DNA of 64,000 nt from CAIWAH01 sp964602595 (GTDB lineage: Bacteria; Verrucomicrobiota; Verrucomicrobiia; Limisphaerales; UBA9464). The position numbers and the translations under genes were made by a program. The stretch covers positions 62,001 through 126,000 of the forward strand of contig CAZRRO010000010.1 in assembly GCA_964602595.1 (NCBI GenBank). The letters run 5' to 3'. The notes beneath the pieces are model-generated. The model was not told the DNA's origin, searched no databases, and saw nothing but the letters and a program-made list of their open reading frames with translations. Each line of letters begins with the position of its first letter. Position 1 is the first letter of the stretch. This document shows positions 41,425 through 51,025 of this stretch, in pieces.

Positions 41425-41460
41425 AAACAAAAAACGCCGGCCCTCCGAGGGGCCGGCGTC
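41425..41460 (-). terminator. Rho-independent terminator of phosphofructokinase gene
   Basis: On the minus strand CGCCGGCCC pairs with GGGCCGGCG (plus-strand 41435-41443 and 41450-41458), followed by TTTTTTGTTT. It lies 22 bases after the pfp stop. Confidence 0.9.
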
Positions 41461-41482
41461 GGCAAAAATCTGTGACGACTGT

Positions 41483-42757
41483 TCAGGCCCGCGGCGCGAG
41501 CACCTTGTCCACCTTGCTCTTCTCGAGCACGACGTATTGGGGCAGGCCGTTGACGTAGGGCACCTTCACTTCGCCGACGATCAACGGGGCCGCATACTCG
41601 ACGAACTTCTCGTTCGGCAGGAAGCCATCCTCGCTGATCCAGTCACGCGGGATGAAGTGCTCGACGTTGGCGATGTTGGCCAAGTCCTCGAGCTCGATCG
41701 TCCAGCGATACGGGTTGGTCCCGAGGCGGACGATCTTCGGCATGAAGCCCGACTGGCCATTGACCGCGGCCTTCACGGCGGCGCCGCCGCAGGCAAACGC
41801 CTCGTCGGCGTCCGTCTGGCTGGCGATGTGGGCCGCGGCCCGCTGGGCATAACCGAGCAGCACGGTGCGGGTCTTGAGGTTGAGGCGGCCCTGGACGATT
41901 TCCTTGAGCTTCTCGCTGGCGCCGGCGAGCACGGCGTGCCCGAAGGCATCCAGCCGGGTCTTGTCCGCGCCGATTTCCTCGCCCTTGGCGTCCTTCAGCC
42001 CTTCGCCGCAGACCACGATGCAGTATTTGTAGGCGGCGACGGTCTCCTTGACCTTGGCCAGGAAGGCGGCCTCGTCGAACGGAATTTCGGGCAGCAGGAT
42101 GATGTGCGGCGGATTGGCCGGATTTCCCTGCTTGGCCAGCACGGTGCCGGCGGCGATCCAGCCGGCGGCGCGGCCCATCACTTCGATGATGCAGCAGGAG
42201 CCGTCGTCGGTGGCCATGGAGCCGACGTCGAAGCCAACCTCGGTGACCGTGGCGGAATTGTATTTGATCACCGAGCCGTAACCGGGGCAGTGGTCGGTCT
42301 TGGGGAGGTCGTTGTCGATCGTCTTGGGCACGCCCATGACCCGCATGTCGTAGCCGCGCTTGACGGCTTCCAGGTGGATCTTGTGGGCCGTGTCCTGCGA
42401 ATCATTGCCGCCCGCGTAGAAGAAATAGCGGATGTTGTGGGCGTTGAAGACCTCGAACAGCCGGTCCATGTCCTTGGCGGCCTGTTCGGGCTTCTTCTGG
42501 AAGTTGATCTTGTAGCGGCAGGTGCCGAGGGCGGCGGCGGGCGTGTATTTCAGGCCCTCGATGGCGCTGCGTTTCTCGTCGCCGAGGTCGATGATTTCCT
42601 CGTTCAGGATGCCGAGGATGCCGTTCAGGCCGCCATAGATGTTCTCGATGCACTCGTGCCGCCCCGCCTCGGTGATCACGCCCGCGACGGACGCATTGAT
42701 GACGCAGGTGGGCCCGCCCGATTGGGCGACCAGAAGATTGCCGTTGAGTTCAGCCAT
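41483..42757 (-). CDS. pfp: Diphosphate-type 6-phosphofructokinase
   Basis: A 424-residue phosphofructokinase of the PPi-dependent group, which interconverts fructose 6-phosphate and fructose 1,6-bisphosphate reversibly. The phosphate-donor loop reads GGNDSQDTA where ATP enzymes have GGDGS; this acidic change marks PPi use. PKTIDNDLPKTDHCPGYGS is the matching signature, and MGRAAGWIA follows. The ATG at 42757 gives the family start NLLVAQSGGPT; upstream codons are not family-like. It has its own terminator and stands alone. Confidence 0.9.
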   Translation of the reverse strand: MAELNGNLLVAQSGGPTCVINASVAGVITEAGRHECIENIYGGLNGILGILNEEIIDLGDEKRSAIEGLKYTPAAALGTCRYKINFQKKPEQAAKDMDRLFEVFNAHNIRYFFYAGGNDSQDTAHKIHLEAVKRGYDMRVMGVPKTIDNDLPKTDHCPGYGSVIKYNSATVTEVGFDVGSMATDDGSCCIIEVMGRAAGWIAAGTVLAKQGNPANPPHIILLPEIPFDEAAFLAKVKETVAAYKYCIVVCGEGLKDAKGEEIGADKTRLDAFGHAVLAGASEKLKEIVQGRLNLKTRTVLLGYAQRAAAHIASQTDADEAFACGGAAVKAAVNGQSGFMPKIVRLGTNPYRWTIELEDLANIANVEHFIPRDWISEDGFLPNEKFVEYAAPLIVGEVKVPYVNGLPQYVVLEKSKVDKVLAPRA

Positions 42758-42920
42758 AAAGAGTTGCCGTTGAAAAACGGGCGAACCTTGCCCGGCGCCG
42801 GAAGCCTCGCGCAAGCCGCGAATGCGGAAAGCCGCGGCGGGCCGGCGCTTTCGCCGCAGATCGCTGGGTTCCGGTCCCCACCGGCGGGTGTCGGGGCGGT
42901 CGGCGGAGGGGGCGCCGACG

Positions 42921-45900
42921 TTAGGGCACGACCCACAGTTCCACCCGGTCGGTGTCGGTGCCGAGGTTGCCGTCCGTCACGCTGAGGGCGAGGCGTCGGC
43001 CGTCCGGCGAAAACGAAAGGTAGTATCCGGCCTCGGCGTGCGGCAGGCGCGCCAGTTCCCGCCGGGTCGGCAGGTGCCAGAAGGTAACCTCGATGCCGGG
43101 GTTCACCGACGCCAACGTCTGGCCATCGGGCGAAAAGGCGACGGCTTCGACGGATTCCAGGTGTCCGGGCAGTTCCGCGATTCCGTGGCCGGTGGCGACG
43201 TCCCAGAGGCGGATGGTGCCGTCCACGCTGCCGCTCGCGAGGGTCCGGTCGTCGGGCGCAAAGGTGAGGCCCGCCAGGTCGTCGCGGTGGCCACGGAGAC
43301 GGGCGGTGGTTCCGGTCTCGAAATCGACGAGCACGCCGGCGTAGGTGCCGAACGGTCCGAGAGCCAGCCAGCGCCCGGTCCGGCTGGCGGCATGGCTGCG
43401 CAGCAGGCGGTTGGGGCGTCGGGCGCCGACGAATTCGGCGCGGAAACGGGCGGCTAGTTCCTCGTCGGTCCACCGGTGAAGTAACCGGCCGTCTTCCGTG
43501 GACCAGCGCCAAAAAGTCCCGCCCTCGTCCGGGCAGGCAAAGGACCGCCCGTCTCCCGCCAACACGAACTCGGCGAGAAACAGGTTGGTTGGCGCTCCGG
43601 CGAGTTCGACCGTGCGGGTGATTTCGCCGGAGGGCACGGCCCGCCAGTCCAACGCCGGCCGATCGCCGCGGAAGAACAGGAGGTGGCGGCTGTCCGGAGC
43701 GAACCCACGGGGGAAGCCGTTGTATGCCCCGAGCAACCGTGGCGTATCCGACGACCCTCGGGCGGGGGTTCCGGTATCCCACACCAGGGCTGCGCCCCGC
43801 CAATTGGTCTGCGCGTAGGTCAGCAATTGGGTGCCGTCGGGCGAGAAGACGGGCCGCGCATAACGCCAGGCAGGCACCGCGGGCGCGGTCGGACGTGCGG
43901 CCAGCGGCCAGAGTCGGACGGTGCGGTCCTTGCCGCCGGAGACAACCCGGGTCCCGTCCGGCGTCGCGGCCACGGCCCAGACCTCGTTCGCGTGCCCGGC
44001 GAGCGAATCGCGGCGCGTGCCCGTGGCGATGTCCCACAACTCCAATTGCTGATGCGACGTGGCGGTGATGAGGGTCGCTCCATCGGGCGTGAAGGTGGCA
44101 TCCCAGACATTGTGCGTGCTCTCGAAGGAGCGCGGCGGCGAGCCGGGCGCGTTGAGATCCCACACGCGGGCGGCGGTCATCTGCCCGGAGCTGGCCAGTT
44201 GGTTGCCGTCCGGGGAAAACCGCAGGCGGAACATCAACCGGTTGGTGGCGACGGTGAACAGCAGCCGTCCGGTTGCGACCTCGAATAGCTGGACGTTTCG
44301 GTCTGCGTCCAGAATGGCCAGCCGGCGACCATCGGGTGAGAGCGCCGGATGGCGGCCGCGGATGGGCAACGTCCGGACCGTTCGGTCTGCGAAGCTGAAC
44401 AGGGTGAGCGGTTCCACCGCGGTGTTGGCGAAGAACGGATGGTTGGGGGACGCGACCAACGTATCTCCGGCGAGGGCAATCTCCTGTCCGCCCAGCGAGG
44501 GCAAGTCCGAGCGGGGCTGGCCGGTCGCGACATCCCAGAAGCGGACGCCGTTCACCCCCGCCGAGACGAGCGTGCGGCTGTCCGCGGTGAAGGCGACGGA
44601 CCAGAGCGTGTTGGACGCCCCCAATGTTCGCCCCGGCTTGCCGGAGTCGGCCGCCAGCGGGAACAACTGGAGCGAATTAGTCAGGTTATCCGGCTGATCC
44701 ATGCTGCCGGACGCGACCCATCGGCCGTCGGGCGAGACGGCGACGCAGGTCACGATCCACGGATGTTCCCCCAGCGTCGTCAGTTCGCCGCTCTGGCACC
44801 GCGACCACAGTAGGCGCCAGGTGAATTCGGGTTCCGCCGCGGCCGGATTGGTGGTCGGTTTTCCGCCATGGCGGAGCAACAGCTCCCGCGCCCGGCCCAA
44901 GTTGCCGTCCCGCAGCGCTCCCGCGGCGGCGGCGACGTCGGCCGCATAAAGATTGCGGGCCATCTCCGCGCGACTGGATTCCGCTCGGCGCCACTGGGCC
45001 ACGACGCTGAGGAAACCGACCAACCCGGTGACCGCCAACGCCGCCGAAACGGCCGCGAGCGCGGGCTTGCGGCGCACCCAGAGGGCAAGGCGCTCGGCGG
45101 TGGAAATCGGGCGGGCGGAGACCGGTTCGCCGCGTTCGAAACGGCCCAGGTCGGCGGCGAGTTCCACGGCGGCGGCGTAGCGTTGCCCGGGCTGCTTCCG
45201 GAGGCATTTGAGGCAAATCGTCTCAAGGTCGCGCGGCACGGCCGGATTCAACAGGCCCGGGGCGGCCGGTTCCGTGTGAAGCACCTGCTGGAGGGTTGCC
45301 CCCACCGTGTCCGCCGCGAAGGGCGGGCGGGCGGACAGCAGCTGATAGAGCAGGGCGCCCAACGCATAGATGTCGCCCGCGGGGGCCGCCGGGCCGCCGG
45401 CGATCAGCTCGGGCGGGAGGTAATTGGGCGACCCCATCAACTCGCCGGTGCGGGTGAGTTCGGTGGCGGAATCCAGTTGCTTGGCCAGGCCGAAGTCGGT
45501 GATGCGCGGCTGGTCGTGCTCGTCGAGCAGCACGTTGGACGGCTTCAGGTCGCGGTGGAGCACCCCCGCGGCGTGCGCGTGCGCGATGGCTTCCGCCGCC
45601 TGGCGCACGTAACGCGATGCGCGTTTCGGGGCGAGCGGCTGGGTGCGGACGAGTTCGCCGAGCGACGGACCGGTCACGAGTTCCATCGCGAAGAACGGCT
45701 GGCCGTCGAGTTCGCCCACTTCGTGGATGGCGACGATCCCCGGATGCCGCAGCCGGGCGGCGGCTTCGGCCTCGGCGCGGAAGCGGGGCTTGAACTCGGG
45801 CCGGGCCCACGCGCCGGCAAGCAGCATCTTGACGGCGACCCGCCGGTTTAGGCTGCGCTGTCGGGCTTCGTAAACGATTCCCATGCCGCCGCGGCCGAGT

Positions 45901-46058
45901 TCGCGGAGCAATTCGTAGTCGCCTGCCCTTGGTGACGGCATTTCGGGCGGCGGTTCCACGAGGCCAAACGCCAGGGCGCCGAGACAGCGCGGGCACTGGC
46001 CCGCCAGCCCGCCGAAGGCGAGCGGGCAACCGCAGCGGGAACAGGTCAGGTCGGCCAT
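42921..46058 (-). CDS. Transmembrane Ser/Thr protein kinase with WD40 repeats
   Basis: A 1,045-residue kinase. An N-terminal zinc-ribbon-like pair (CSRCGCP and CPRC) precedes the kinase domain (about 47-320) with LGRGGMGIVYE, Lys77, the catalytic HRDLKPSN (Asp170) and DFG (Asp188). One membrane helix follows (about 335-357), then a C-terminal beta-propeller with more than ten WD40-like repeats (for example VAVSPDGRWVASGS and LWPLA), likely extracytoplasmic. This layout is typical of Planctomycetes and Verrucomicrobia. An ECF sigma factor gene lies 83 bases upstream on the same strand, and the two probably form a signalling pair. Confidence 0.9.
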   Translation of the reverse strand: MADLTCSRCGCPLAFGGLAGQCPRCLGALAFGLVEPPPEMPSPRAGDYELLRELGRGGMGIVYEARQRSLNRRVAVKMLLAGAWARPEFKPRFRAEAEAAARLRHPGIVAIHEVGELDGQPFFAMELVTGPSLGELVRTQPLAPKRASRYVRQAAEAIAHAHAAGVLHRDLKPSNVLLDEHDQPRITDFGLAKQLDSATELTRTGELMGSPNYLPPELIAGGPAAPAGDIYALGALLYQLLSARPPFAADTVGATLQQVLHTEPAAPGLLNPAVPRDLETICLKCLRKQPGQRYAAAVELAADLGRFERGEPVSARPISTAERLALWVRRKPALAAVSAALAVTGLVGFLSVVAQWRRAESSRAEMARNLYAADVAAAAGALRDGNLGRARELLLRHGGKPTTNPAAAEPEFTWRLLWSRCQSGELTTLGEHPWIVTCVAVSPDGRWVASGSMDQPDNLTNSLQLFPLAADSGKPGRTLGASNTLWSVAFTADSRTLVSAGVNGVRFWDVATGQPRSDLPSLGGQEIALAGDTLVASPNHPFFANTAVEPLTLFSFADRTVRTLPIRGRHPALSPDGRRLAILDADRNVQLFEVATGRLLFTVATNRLMFRLRFSPDGNQLASSGQMTAARVWDLNAPGSPPRSFESTHNVWDATFTPDGATLITATSHQQLELWDIATGTRRDSLAGHANEVWAVAATPDGTRVVSGGKDRTVRLWPLAARPTAPAVPAWRYARPVFSPDGTQLLTYAQTNWRGAALVWDTGTPARGSSDTPRLLGAYNGFPRGFAPDSRHLLFFRGDRPALDWRAVPSGEITRTVELAGAPTNLFLAEFVLAGDGRSFACPDEGGTFWRWSTEDGRLLHRWTDEELAARFRAEFVGARRPNRLLRSHAASRTGRWLALGPFGTYAGVLVDFETGTTARLRGHRDDLAGLTFAPDDRTLASGSVDGTIRLWDVATGHGIAELPGHLESVEAVAFSPDGQTLASVNPGIEVTFWHLPTRRELARLPHAEAGYYLSFSPDGRRLALSVTDGNLGTDTDRVELWVVP

Positions 46059-46141
46059 GCGTCAGGGATTACCGCCGGAACGGGGCGCGCGGATTACGGA
46101 ATTCCGGCCGGAACCGGCGGTGCGTCGCGGGGCGGGCCGGT

Positions 46142-46876
46142 TCATGCGTCGTGCAGGGCGGCCAGCAAGTGGCGCATCTCGGCGTCGATTTCGAGCGGAC
46201 TGTCCACGGTGTCGGCCACCGCGGCGCGCACCAGTTGCCGGTAGCGTTCGCGCAGCCGATGGACCTGAACCGCGAGCGTGCCCGGGGCGAGGCCCAACCG
46301 GTTGGCCAAGTTCGCGTATTCGCCGGGCTCCGGTTCGCGGCTGAGGAAGGGCCGCAATGCGGCGAAGAAATCCGCCCGGTCGTTGGCGGCCTGTTCCGCG
46401 GCCAGCCGGCGCAGGGCGTCTTCCATGAGCGCAAGGGCCCACTGCCGTTCGAACAGGCGGTCCGGCGATTCGGTGTGGGCCGGTTCGCGTTGGTAGCGGT
46501 CCTCCGCCGAATCGTCGTCCAACGAGAGCAACTCCCGGCCGCCGCCGCGCTTCTGGGCCTGGGTTCGTTCGTGTTCATTCGCGAGGAAATGGTTGAGCGC
46601 AGTCAGCAGGAACGAGCGGAACTTGCCCCCGTCGCGGGTCAGGCCGGCCAGGTCGTTGCGCTCCAGCAGGCGGGCGAAGAAGCCCTGCACGAGATCTTGC
46701 GCCGCGTCGGCATCGTTGCCGCGGCGCCGCACGTAGGCGTAGAGCGGAAACCAATAGCTACGGCACAGCTGCTCCAGCGCCTCGCGGCCCTGCGGCGACA
46801 CGTCATCCCCCGCCGCGAGGACGAGGGTCCAGCGGGTGGTGGCAAAAACCGGCGACGGATTCTCCGGGACGGGCAC
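46142..46876 (-). CDS. ECF-type RNA polymerase sigma factor paired with Ser/Thr kinase
   Basis: A 244-residue sigma-70 family protein of the ECF type. Region 2 contains YVRRRGNDADAAQDLVQGFF, and region 4 near the C-terminus has the helix-turn-helix YANLANRLGLAPGTLAVQV. Between them is a longer linker than usual. There is no anti-sigma gene next to it; instead the WD40 kinase follows after 83 bases. In PVC bacteria such sigma factors are thought to be switched by phosphorylation. The start is a GTG at 46876. Target genes unknown. Confidence 0.83.
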   Translation of the reverse strand: MPVPENPSPVFATTRWTLVLAAGDDVSPQGREALEQLCRSYWFPLYAYVRRRGNDADAAQDLVQGFFARLLERNDLAGLTRDGGKFRSFLLTALNHFLANEHERTQAQKRGGGRELLSLDDDSAEDRYQREPAHTESPDRLFERQWALALMEDALRRLAAEQAANDRADFFAALRPFLSREPEPGEYANLANRLGLAPGTLAVQVHRLRERYRQLVRAAVADTVDSPLEIDAEMRHLLAALHDA

Positions 46877-46943
46877 GGGCGAAGGCTGCCTCCCGCCGGG
46901 CCCTTCGCCAAGGCGCCGCGTGACCTTCCGGCGACCGCCCGGG

Positions 46944-47870
46944 TCAGACGTCGCAGACCTTGGCCGCGTGACGCAGCGCCTGTGCCTTGTCCGGCCAGGT
47001 GGGGATGAACTCCTGCGCCACGTGGCCGGTGTAGCCGATTTCGAGCACGGCGCGCATGACCGCCGGATAGTTCACCTCCTGCGTGTCATCCAGTTCACCC
47101 CGGCCGGGCACCCCGGCGGTGTGGATGTGCCCGATGACATCCTTGTGCTGGCGCAGACGGCGGATGACGTCGCCGTCCATGATCGCGACGTGGTAGATGT
47201 CGAAGAGCAGCTTGAACTGGGGTGAGCCGACCCGCCGGACCAACTCGGCGCAGAAATCGACGTGGTCGCCAAAGTAACCGGGATGACCCTTCATCGGGTG
47301 CGAACTGTCGCGGCTGTTGAGGTGCTCGAGGCACAGTGTGACCTGCTTCTGTTCGGCGTAACCGATGACCTCCTTCCACGCGGCAACGCAGTGGTCGGCC
47401 ATCGCGGCGTCGCTCAGCCCCTTTTCCCGCATGCCGGTGAACGTGATCACCTTGCGGCAGCCGAAATGAACCGCGACGTCGATCCCTTCGCGCAGGGCGG
47501 CGACCACCTCGGCGCGGTGCGCCGGATTGCAGGGGCCCTTCGCAAAGCCGTGGCTGCCCACGAGCGAAATCTCCAGGCCCAGCTCACGCACGAGCGGATA
47601 GTGCTCCCGCCCGATGCCTTCCATCGCCACCAGCCCGATGTCCTTGCATAGCTTGGCCAACTCGGGCGTGGGCATGGGATTGAAGGTCCAGCCCATGATG
47701 GACTGGCGGATGCGCCGGTTCCGGATCCGGTAGTTGGGCTCGACCTCTGTGCGGGGCAATTGCGCTACGGCTGGCCCTGCGGCGGTTGTAACGCCAGCCA
47801 AGGCCATGCCAGCGGTCTTGAGCAGGTCCCGGCGGGAAAGTTGGGAGGCGGACGGAAGGGTGGGCTTCAT
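46944..47870 (-). CDS. Tat-exported sugar phosphate isomerase/epimerase-like TIM barrel (hydroxypyruvate isomerase type)
   Basis: A 308-residue protein. The N-terminus has a twin-arginine signal (SRRDLLKTAGMALAG), then a xylose-isomerase-like TIM barrel (about 50-305) related to hydroxypyruvate isomerase. Metal-binding and catalytic acids are expected in LCLEHLNSRD, LLFDIYH and AQEFIPTW. The ATG at 47870 is fixed by the Tat signal; the long upstream open frame is a shadow of the next gene. It ends a run of four same-strand genes. Substrate is unknown; such exported members are common in PVC genomes. Confidence 0.85.
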   Translation of the reverse strand: MKPTLPSASQLSRRDLLKTAGMALAGVTTAAGPAVAQLPRTEVEPNYRIRNRRIRQSIMGWTFNPMPTPELAKLCKDIGLVAMEGIGREHYPLVRELGLEISLVGSHGFAKGPCNPAHRAEVVAALREGIDVAVHFGCRKVITFTGMREKGLSDAAMADHCVAAWKEVIGYAEQKQVTLCLEHLNSRDSSHPMKGHPGYFGDHVDFCAELVRRVGSPQFKLLFDIYHVAIMDGDVIRRLRQHKDVIGHIHTAGVPGRGELDDTQEVNYPAVMRAVLEIGYTGHVAQEFIPTWPDKAQALRHAAKVCDV

Positions 47871-47914
47871 GGATGAACTCAGGGACGGACGGCGGTTTTC
47901 GAGAACATTAGGAA

Positions 47915-48421
47915 TCACGGGCTCGGGCTGGAGGCCGGCGGCGAATCGGCGGGTGGTTGGCCGTCCGGGAAATGGGCGACGCGAGGTTCCAGTCTCAGCA
48001 GGGAATACTCTTCGAAGAGGTTGCCGGATCGCCTTCCGCGCTCCGGACCCAGATCCAGCCAGATAACGTCCTGTCCGCCTTGCCCCTTCGTAATGTCTTC
48101 CACGGATGCCGCCGAGGTTCGCAACGGGCCCGTCAGGATGAGCACGCGATCCCCGGCGTGGAACGGAGCGCCGTTGATCCGCCCGCATAATGCCCGGACC
48201 CACGGCCAGCTGGTGAACATTCCCAGATAAAAGCCCAGACCGGTGGTCCCGACGACCGCGAGGACGAGGAACGACCAACCCGTTGCGTCCGTTGCGATGT
48301 CGGTAAGCCGTTCGCCGGGGGCGCCGGCCGTCAGCACGATTCCGTTCAGCACCAACGCGCCGAATGCCCAGCAGATCAGCACCGGATGGGCGCAAACGTG
48401 ATGAACGAGGTTCGCCTTCAC
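47915..48421 (-). CDS. Hypothetical membrane protein
   Basis: A 168-residue protein with two or three membrane helices in the first 75 residues (VLICWAFGALVLNGIVL and FLVLAVVGTTGLGFYLGMF), then a soluble beta-rich part of about 70 residues (DRVLILTGPLRTSAASVEDI) and a Pro/Ser-rich end. The layout slightly recalls membrane proteins with a small beta-barrel tail, but no family is recognised. It starts at a GTG overlapping the stop of the SnoaL-like gene by 4 bases, so translation is coupled. Confidence 0.7.
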   Translation of the reverse strand: MKANLVHHVCAHPVLICWAFGALVLNGIVLTAGAPGERLTDIATDATGWSFLVLAVVGTTGLGFYLGMFTSWPWVRALCGRINGAPFHAGDRVLILTGPLRTSAASVEDITKGQGGQDVIWLDLGPERGRRSGNLFEEYSLLRLEPRVAHFPDGQPPADSPPASSPSP

Positions 48422-48918
48422 GGGGCAGGTGACGGAAGCAGGCCGAGCTGCTGCAACATTCCGTGGCGGTCCATGTTGACCCAGATCTGGCAGATCCGGC
48501 CGTTCACGAGATGGAAGGTGCTGGTGCCGGTGAAACTCACTGCTCGCCCGGTTGGGGGTTGACCGAGGAACCCGCCACGGTTCGTGCCGTGAAATGTCCA
48601 GCGCGCCACCACCCGGTCACCCTCGGCGATCAGCTCCTCCACGTCGAAGCGGAGATCCGGAAACGCCTCGTGGAACCCGACCATGCTGCGCTTGTAATCC
48701 GCCAAACTAGTCAGCCGGCTGGGCGGATTGTTCAGTTCCAGGTCGGGCACCATCAGCTGGTCCGCCACGGCCGTGTCCGCGTGGTTGGCCCAGCGGTCAA
48801 AGTAACGGCGCACAACCTCCCGGTTGCCTTCCGCGCCGGACCGGGTGCTGGCACAGCCAGCCGCGAGCAGCAGGAAGACGAACGCCAAGCCAATGCGGAT
48901 TGGGAACGTGCGTTTCAT
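48418..48918 (-). CDS. SnoaL-like lipoprotein
   Basis: A 166-residue predicted lipoprotein: the signal peptide ends in LLLAAGC with acylated Cys22. The rest is one SnoaL/NTF2-like cone (about 30-160) with the family flow NREVVRRYFDRW, FPDLRFDVEELI and TSTFHLVNGRICQIW. Such folds act as cyclases, isomerases or simple ligand binders; no catalytic assignment is possible. It overlaps both neighbours by 4 bases (the PQQ propeller gene upstream and the membrane protein downstream), so it is part of a coupled operon. Confidence 0.83.
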   Translation of the reverse strand: MKRTFPIRIGLAFVFLLLAAGCASTRSGAEGNREVVRRYFDRWANHADTAVADQLMVPDLELNNPPSRLTSLADYKRSMVGFHEAFPDLRFDVEELIAEGDRVVARWTFHGTNRGGFLGQPPTGRAVSFTGTSTFHLVNGRICQIWVNMDRHGMLQQLGLLPSPAP

Positions 48919-50177
48919 CGGCTGCCAAAACAGAACAAGGCCTTCTCCGAACGGAGGAAAAACTGTCCCTGCGAGATGGCGGGCGATGCCTGCACCTTCT
49001 CGGTGCCGAGCGGGTTCTTGGCCAGCACCTTGAACTCGGGCGCGGCGGCGATGACGGTAGTGTCGCCGTTGTCGGCGACCAGGTAAATCCGGCCCGCCGC
49101 GGCGACGGGCGAGGCGGAGAAGTTGCCACCGATGCGTTCCTGCCAGACTTGCTCGCCAGTGTCGGCCCGGAGGCAGGACGCGACGCCGCCGTCGGTGATC
49201 GCGAACAGGTAGGGCTTCACGTAGATCATCGAGGGCACCTTGGGCATGCCCTTTTTCTGTTCCCACACGAGGTTGGCTTCCTTCAGGTCACCGGTGGCGC
49301 CGAGGCGGAAGGCCTTGATCGTTTCCTTGCCGCCCCAACCGCCGGCCGTGATGGCCAGGCCGTCGGCCAGGACCATGGAGGGCACCTTGCCTTCGCCGGC
49401 CACGAGGCTGGTCCAGCGGCGCTCGCCGGTCTTCAGGTCGTAGCCCTGGACGACGTCGCCGCCTTCGCTAATGACCTGCGCCTTTCCGTCCGGGGCTCGC
49501 CAGATCGCCGGGGCTCCGTGGGAAATCCGGGAAAGGCCGCGCGGCGTCCGCCAGCGTTCCTTGCCGGTCTTGGTGTCGAGGGCGACGAGGTAGGAGCGAT
49601 CCCACGGCGTCTGCCAGCCGAGCTTCTTGTCCTCGCCGTCGCTGCTGCCGTCGCGGGCCATGACCAGCAGGCCATCGTGGAGGATCGGCGCGGTGCCGAG
49701 GCCGTGCTGGCTGTAGAACTTGTGGTCGCGATTCACCCACCGGACCTTCCCGGAGAAATCCAGCGCCGCGAAACTGCCGTCGCCGAAGCACGCGTAGACC
49801 CGTTTGCCGTCGGTCGCCGGCGTGGGCGTGGCGTAGCTGTTGCGGTTCTCCTTACGGCGGGTTTCCTGCCGGAAGACCTCGACGTTCCAGCGCACGGCGC
49901 CGGACTTCCGGTCCAGCGCGAGCACGCGGCAGGACTCCCCGTTCTCGGTGGCGGTGGTCACGAACACGTGGTTGCCCCAGACGATGGGCGACGACCAGGA
50001 CTCGCCGGGAAGTTCGGTCTTCCAGGCCAGGTTTTCGGTGGCGCTCCAGTTCAGCGGGACCTGGGTTTCGGCGGATAGCCCCTGGGCCGTCGGGCCACGG
50101 AATTGGGGCCAGTTTTCGGCGTGGAGGCCGGCAGTGGTCAGGGCCAGCACGAGCGGCAAGGCGCGGAGGACATTCAT
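48915..50177 (-). CDS. Secreted PQQ-type beta-propeller protein
   Basis: A 420-residue exported propeller. A signal peptide (1-20) is followed by ENWPQFRGP, the usual opening of this PVC-rich family, and then about seven PQQ-like blades with the pattern ALDRKSGAVRWN and ALDTKTGKERW. No dehydrogenase-specific catalytic residues or haem site are evident, so it is probably a binding or scaffold protein rather than an enzyme. It is the first gene of a four-gene run with 4-base overlaps to the SnoaL-like lipoprotein and the membrane protein. Confidence 0.85.
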   Translation of the reverse strand: MNVLRALPLVLALTTAGLHAENWPQFRGPTAQGLSAETQVPLNWSATENLAWKTELPGESWSSPIVWGNHVFVTTATENGESCRVLALDRKSGAVRWNVEVFRQETRRKENRNSYATPTPATDGKRVYACFGDGSFAALDFSGKVRWVNRDHKFYSQHGLGTAPILHDGLLVMARDGSSDGEDKKLGWQTPWDRSYLVALDTKTGKERWRTPRGLSRISHGAPAIWRAPDGKAQVISEGGDVVQGYDLKTGERRWTSLVAGEGKVPSMVLADGLAITAGGWGGKETIKAFRLGATGDLKEANLVWEQKKGMPKVPSMIYVKPYLFAITDGGVASCLRADTGEQVWQERIGGNFSASPVAAAGRIYLVADNGDTTVIAAAPEFKVLAKNPLGTEKVQASPAISQGQFFLRSEKALFCFGSR

Positions 50178-50332
50178 GGCGTATGGGCGGAGTGTCAGCG
50201 ACCGGCGCGGCCGGGCACAAGTGCTGGCTCGCGTCCGGAGAAAAATCTCCGGCCCAGTGAAGAGGCCAGCACACGCCGCCGTTGAAGGCTCGTTTCCTCG
50301 ACAAATTGGAGGCGGCTTGGAGACTCTGCGTC

Positions 50333-51019
50333 ATGATCACCTTGGCCCGATTCGGATTTTTGCCCTGTCTTTTGTTGGCAGCATGGTGGCCGTTCCGGAC
50401 TGCCGCGCAGACGCCAGTGCTGGATGCACGTTACGAGCCCGCCGGGGATGCCGGGCTGGTGGTCGCGCAATCCCAGTGGCTCGCGCAGACGGTGAAGTTC
50501 ACCACCACCGGGACCCTGTCGGCCGTGGAACTGTCCCTGATCCGGGGCGCCACCCTGCCGGCGGGCGACCTGCTGTTGGAGGTGCGTTCGCTCAATCCAG
50601 ACGGAACGCCCTCAATCCGGACCCAGACGGCCAAGGTGATCCCCGCGGCTCAAATAGGCGGCTTCGGCGGCTTCCTGCGGGTGGACCTGGCAGGCGCAAA
50701 TGTGCCGGTGCAGTCGGGCGGCCAGTTGGCGTTGTCGCTGCGCACCGAGGTGGCGACCACCGGTCCGGGTAGCAATCCTTTCGCGTGGTTCGGGGTGGCG
50801 CCGGGCGCCTATGCGGACGGCGACGGCTTCATCCAGCAGGGGTTCGGCTGGACTCCGATCAGCTACGATTTCGGCTTTCGGGCCTACGTGACTCCGGCGG
50901 TTCCAGAGCCAGCAACGGCGGCGTTGATCGTGGTCGGCGTGGTGGTTCTGGCCAGTTGCCGCGGGCGCGGAAGAACGCCTGTCGGCGGCAACCATGGGGA
51001 TGAACTGCGGCACCTGTGA
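50333..51019 (+). CDS. PEP-CTERM sorting-domain protein
   Basis: A 228-residue exported protein. After a signal peptide (about 1-26) there is a beta-rich region and a C-terminal PEP-CTERM tail: VPEPATAALIVVGVVVL, a Cys, then RGRGR. About 14 residues extend past the basic end, longer than usual. I chose the ATG at 50333 over an upstream start at 50282 because the signal peptide begins there. Function unknown; exosortase-dependent surface anchoring or release is expected. The small membrane protein gene follows after 6 bases. Confidence 0.78.
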   Translation: MITLARFGFLPCLLLAAWWPFRTAAQTPVLDARYEPAGDAGLVVAQSQWLAQTVKFTTTGTLSAVELSLIRGATLPAGDLLLEVRSLNPDGTPSIRTQTAKVIPAAQIGGFGGFLRVDLAGANVPVQSGGQLALSLRTEVATTGPGSNPFAWFGVAPGAYADGDGFIQQGFGWTPISYDFGFRAYVTPAVPEPATAALIVVGVVVLASCRGRGRTPVGGNHGDELRHL

Positions 51020-51025
51020 TCGGCG

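Noticed and set aside
47871..48395. N-terminal extension of the Tat-exported TIM-barrel protein
   Set aside because: The frame runs opposite good coding sequence of the membrane protein gene in another frame; the Tat signal fixes the start at 47870.
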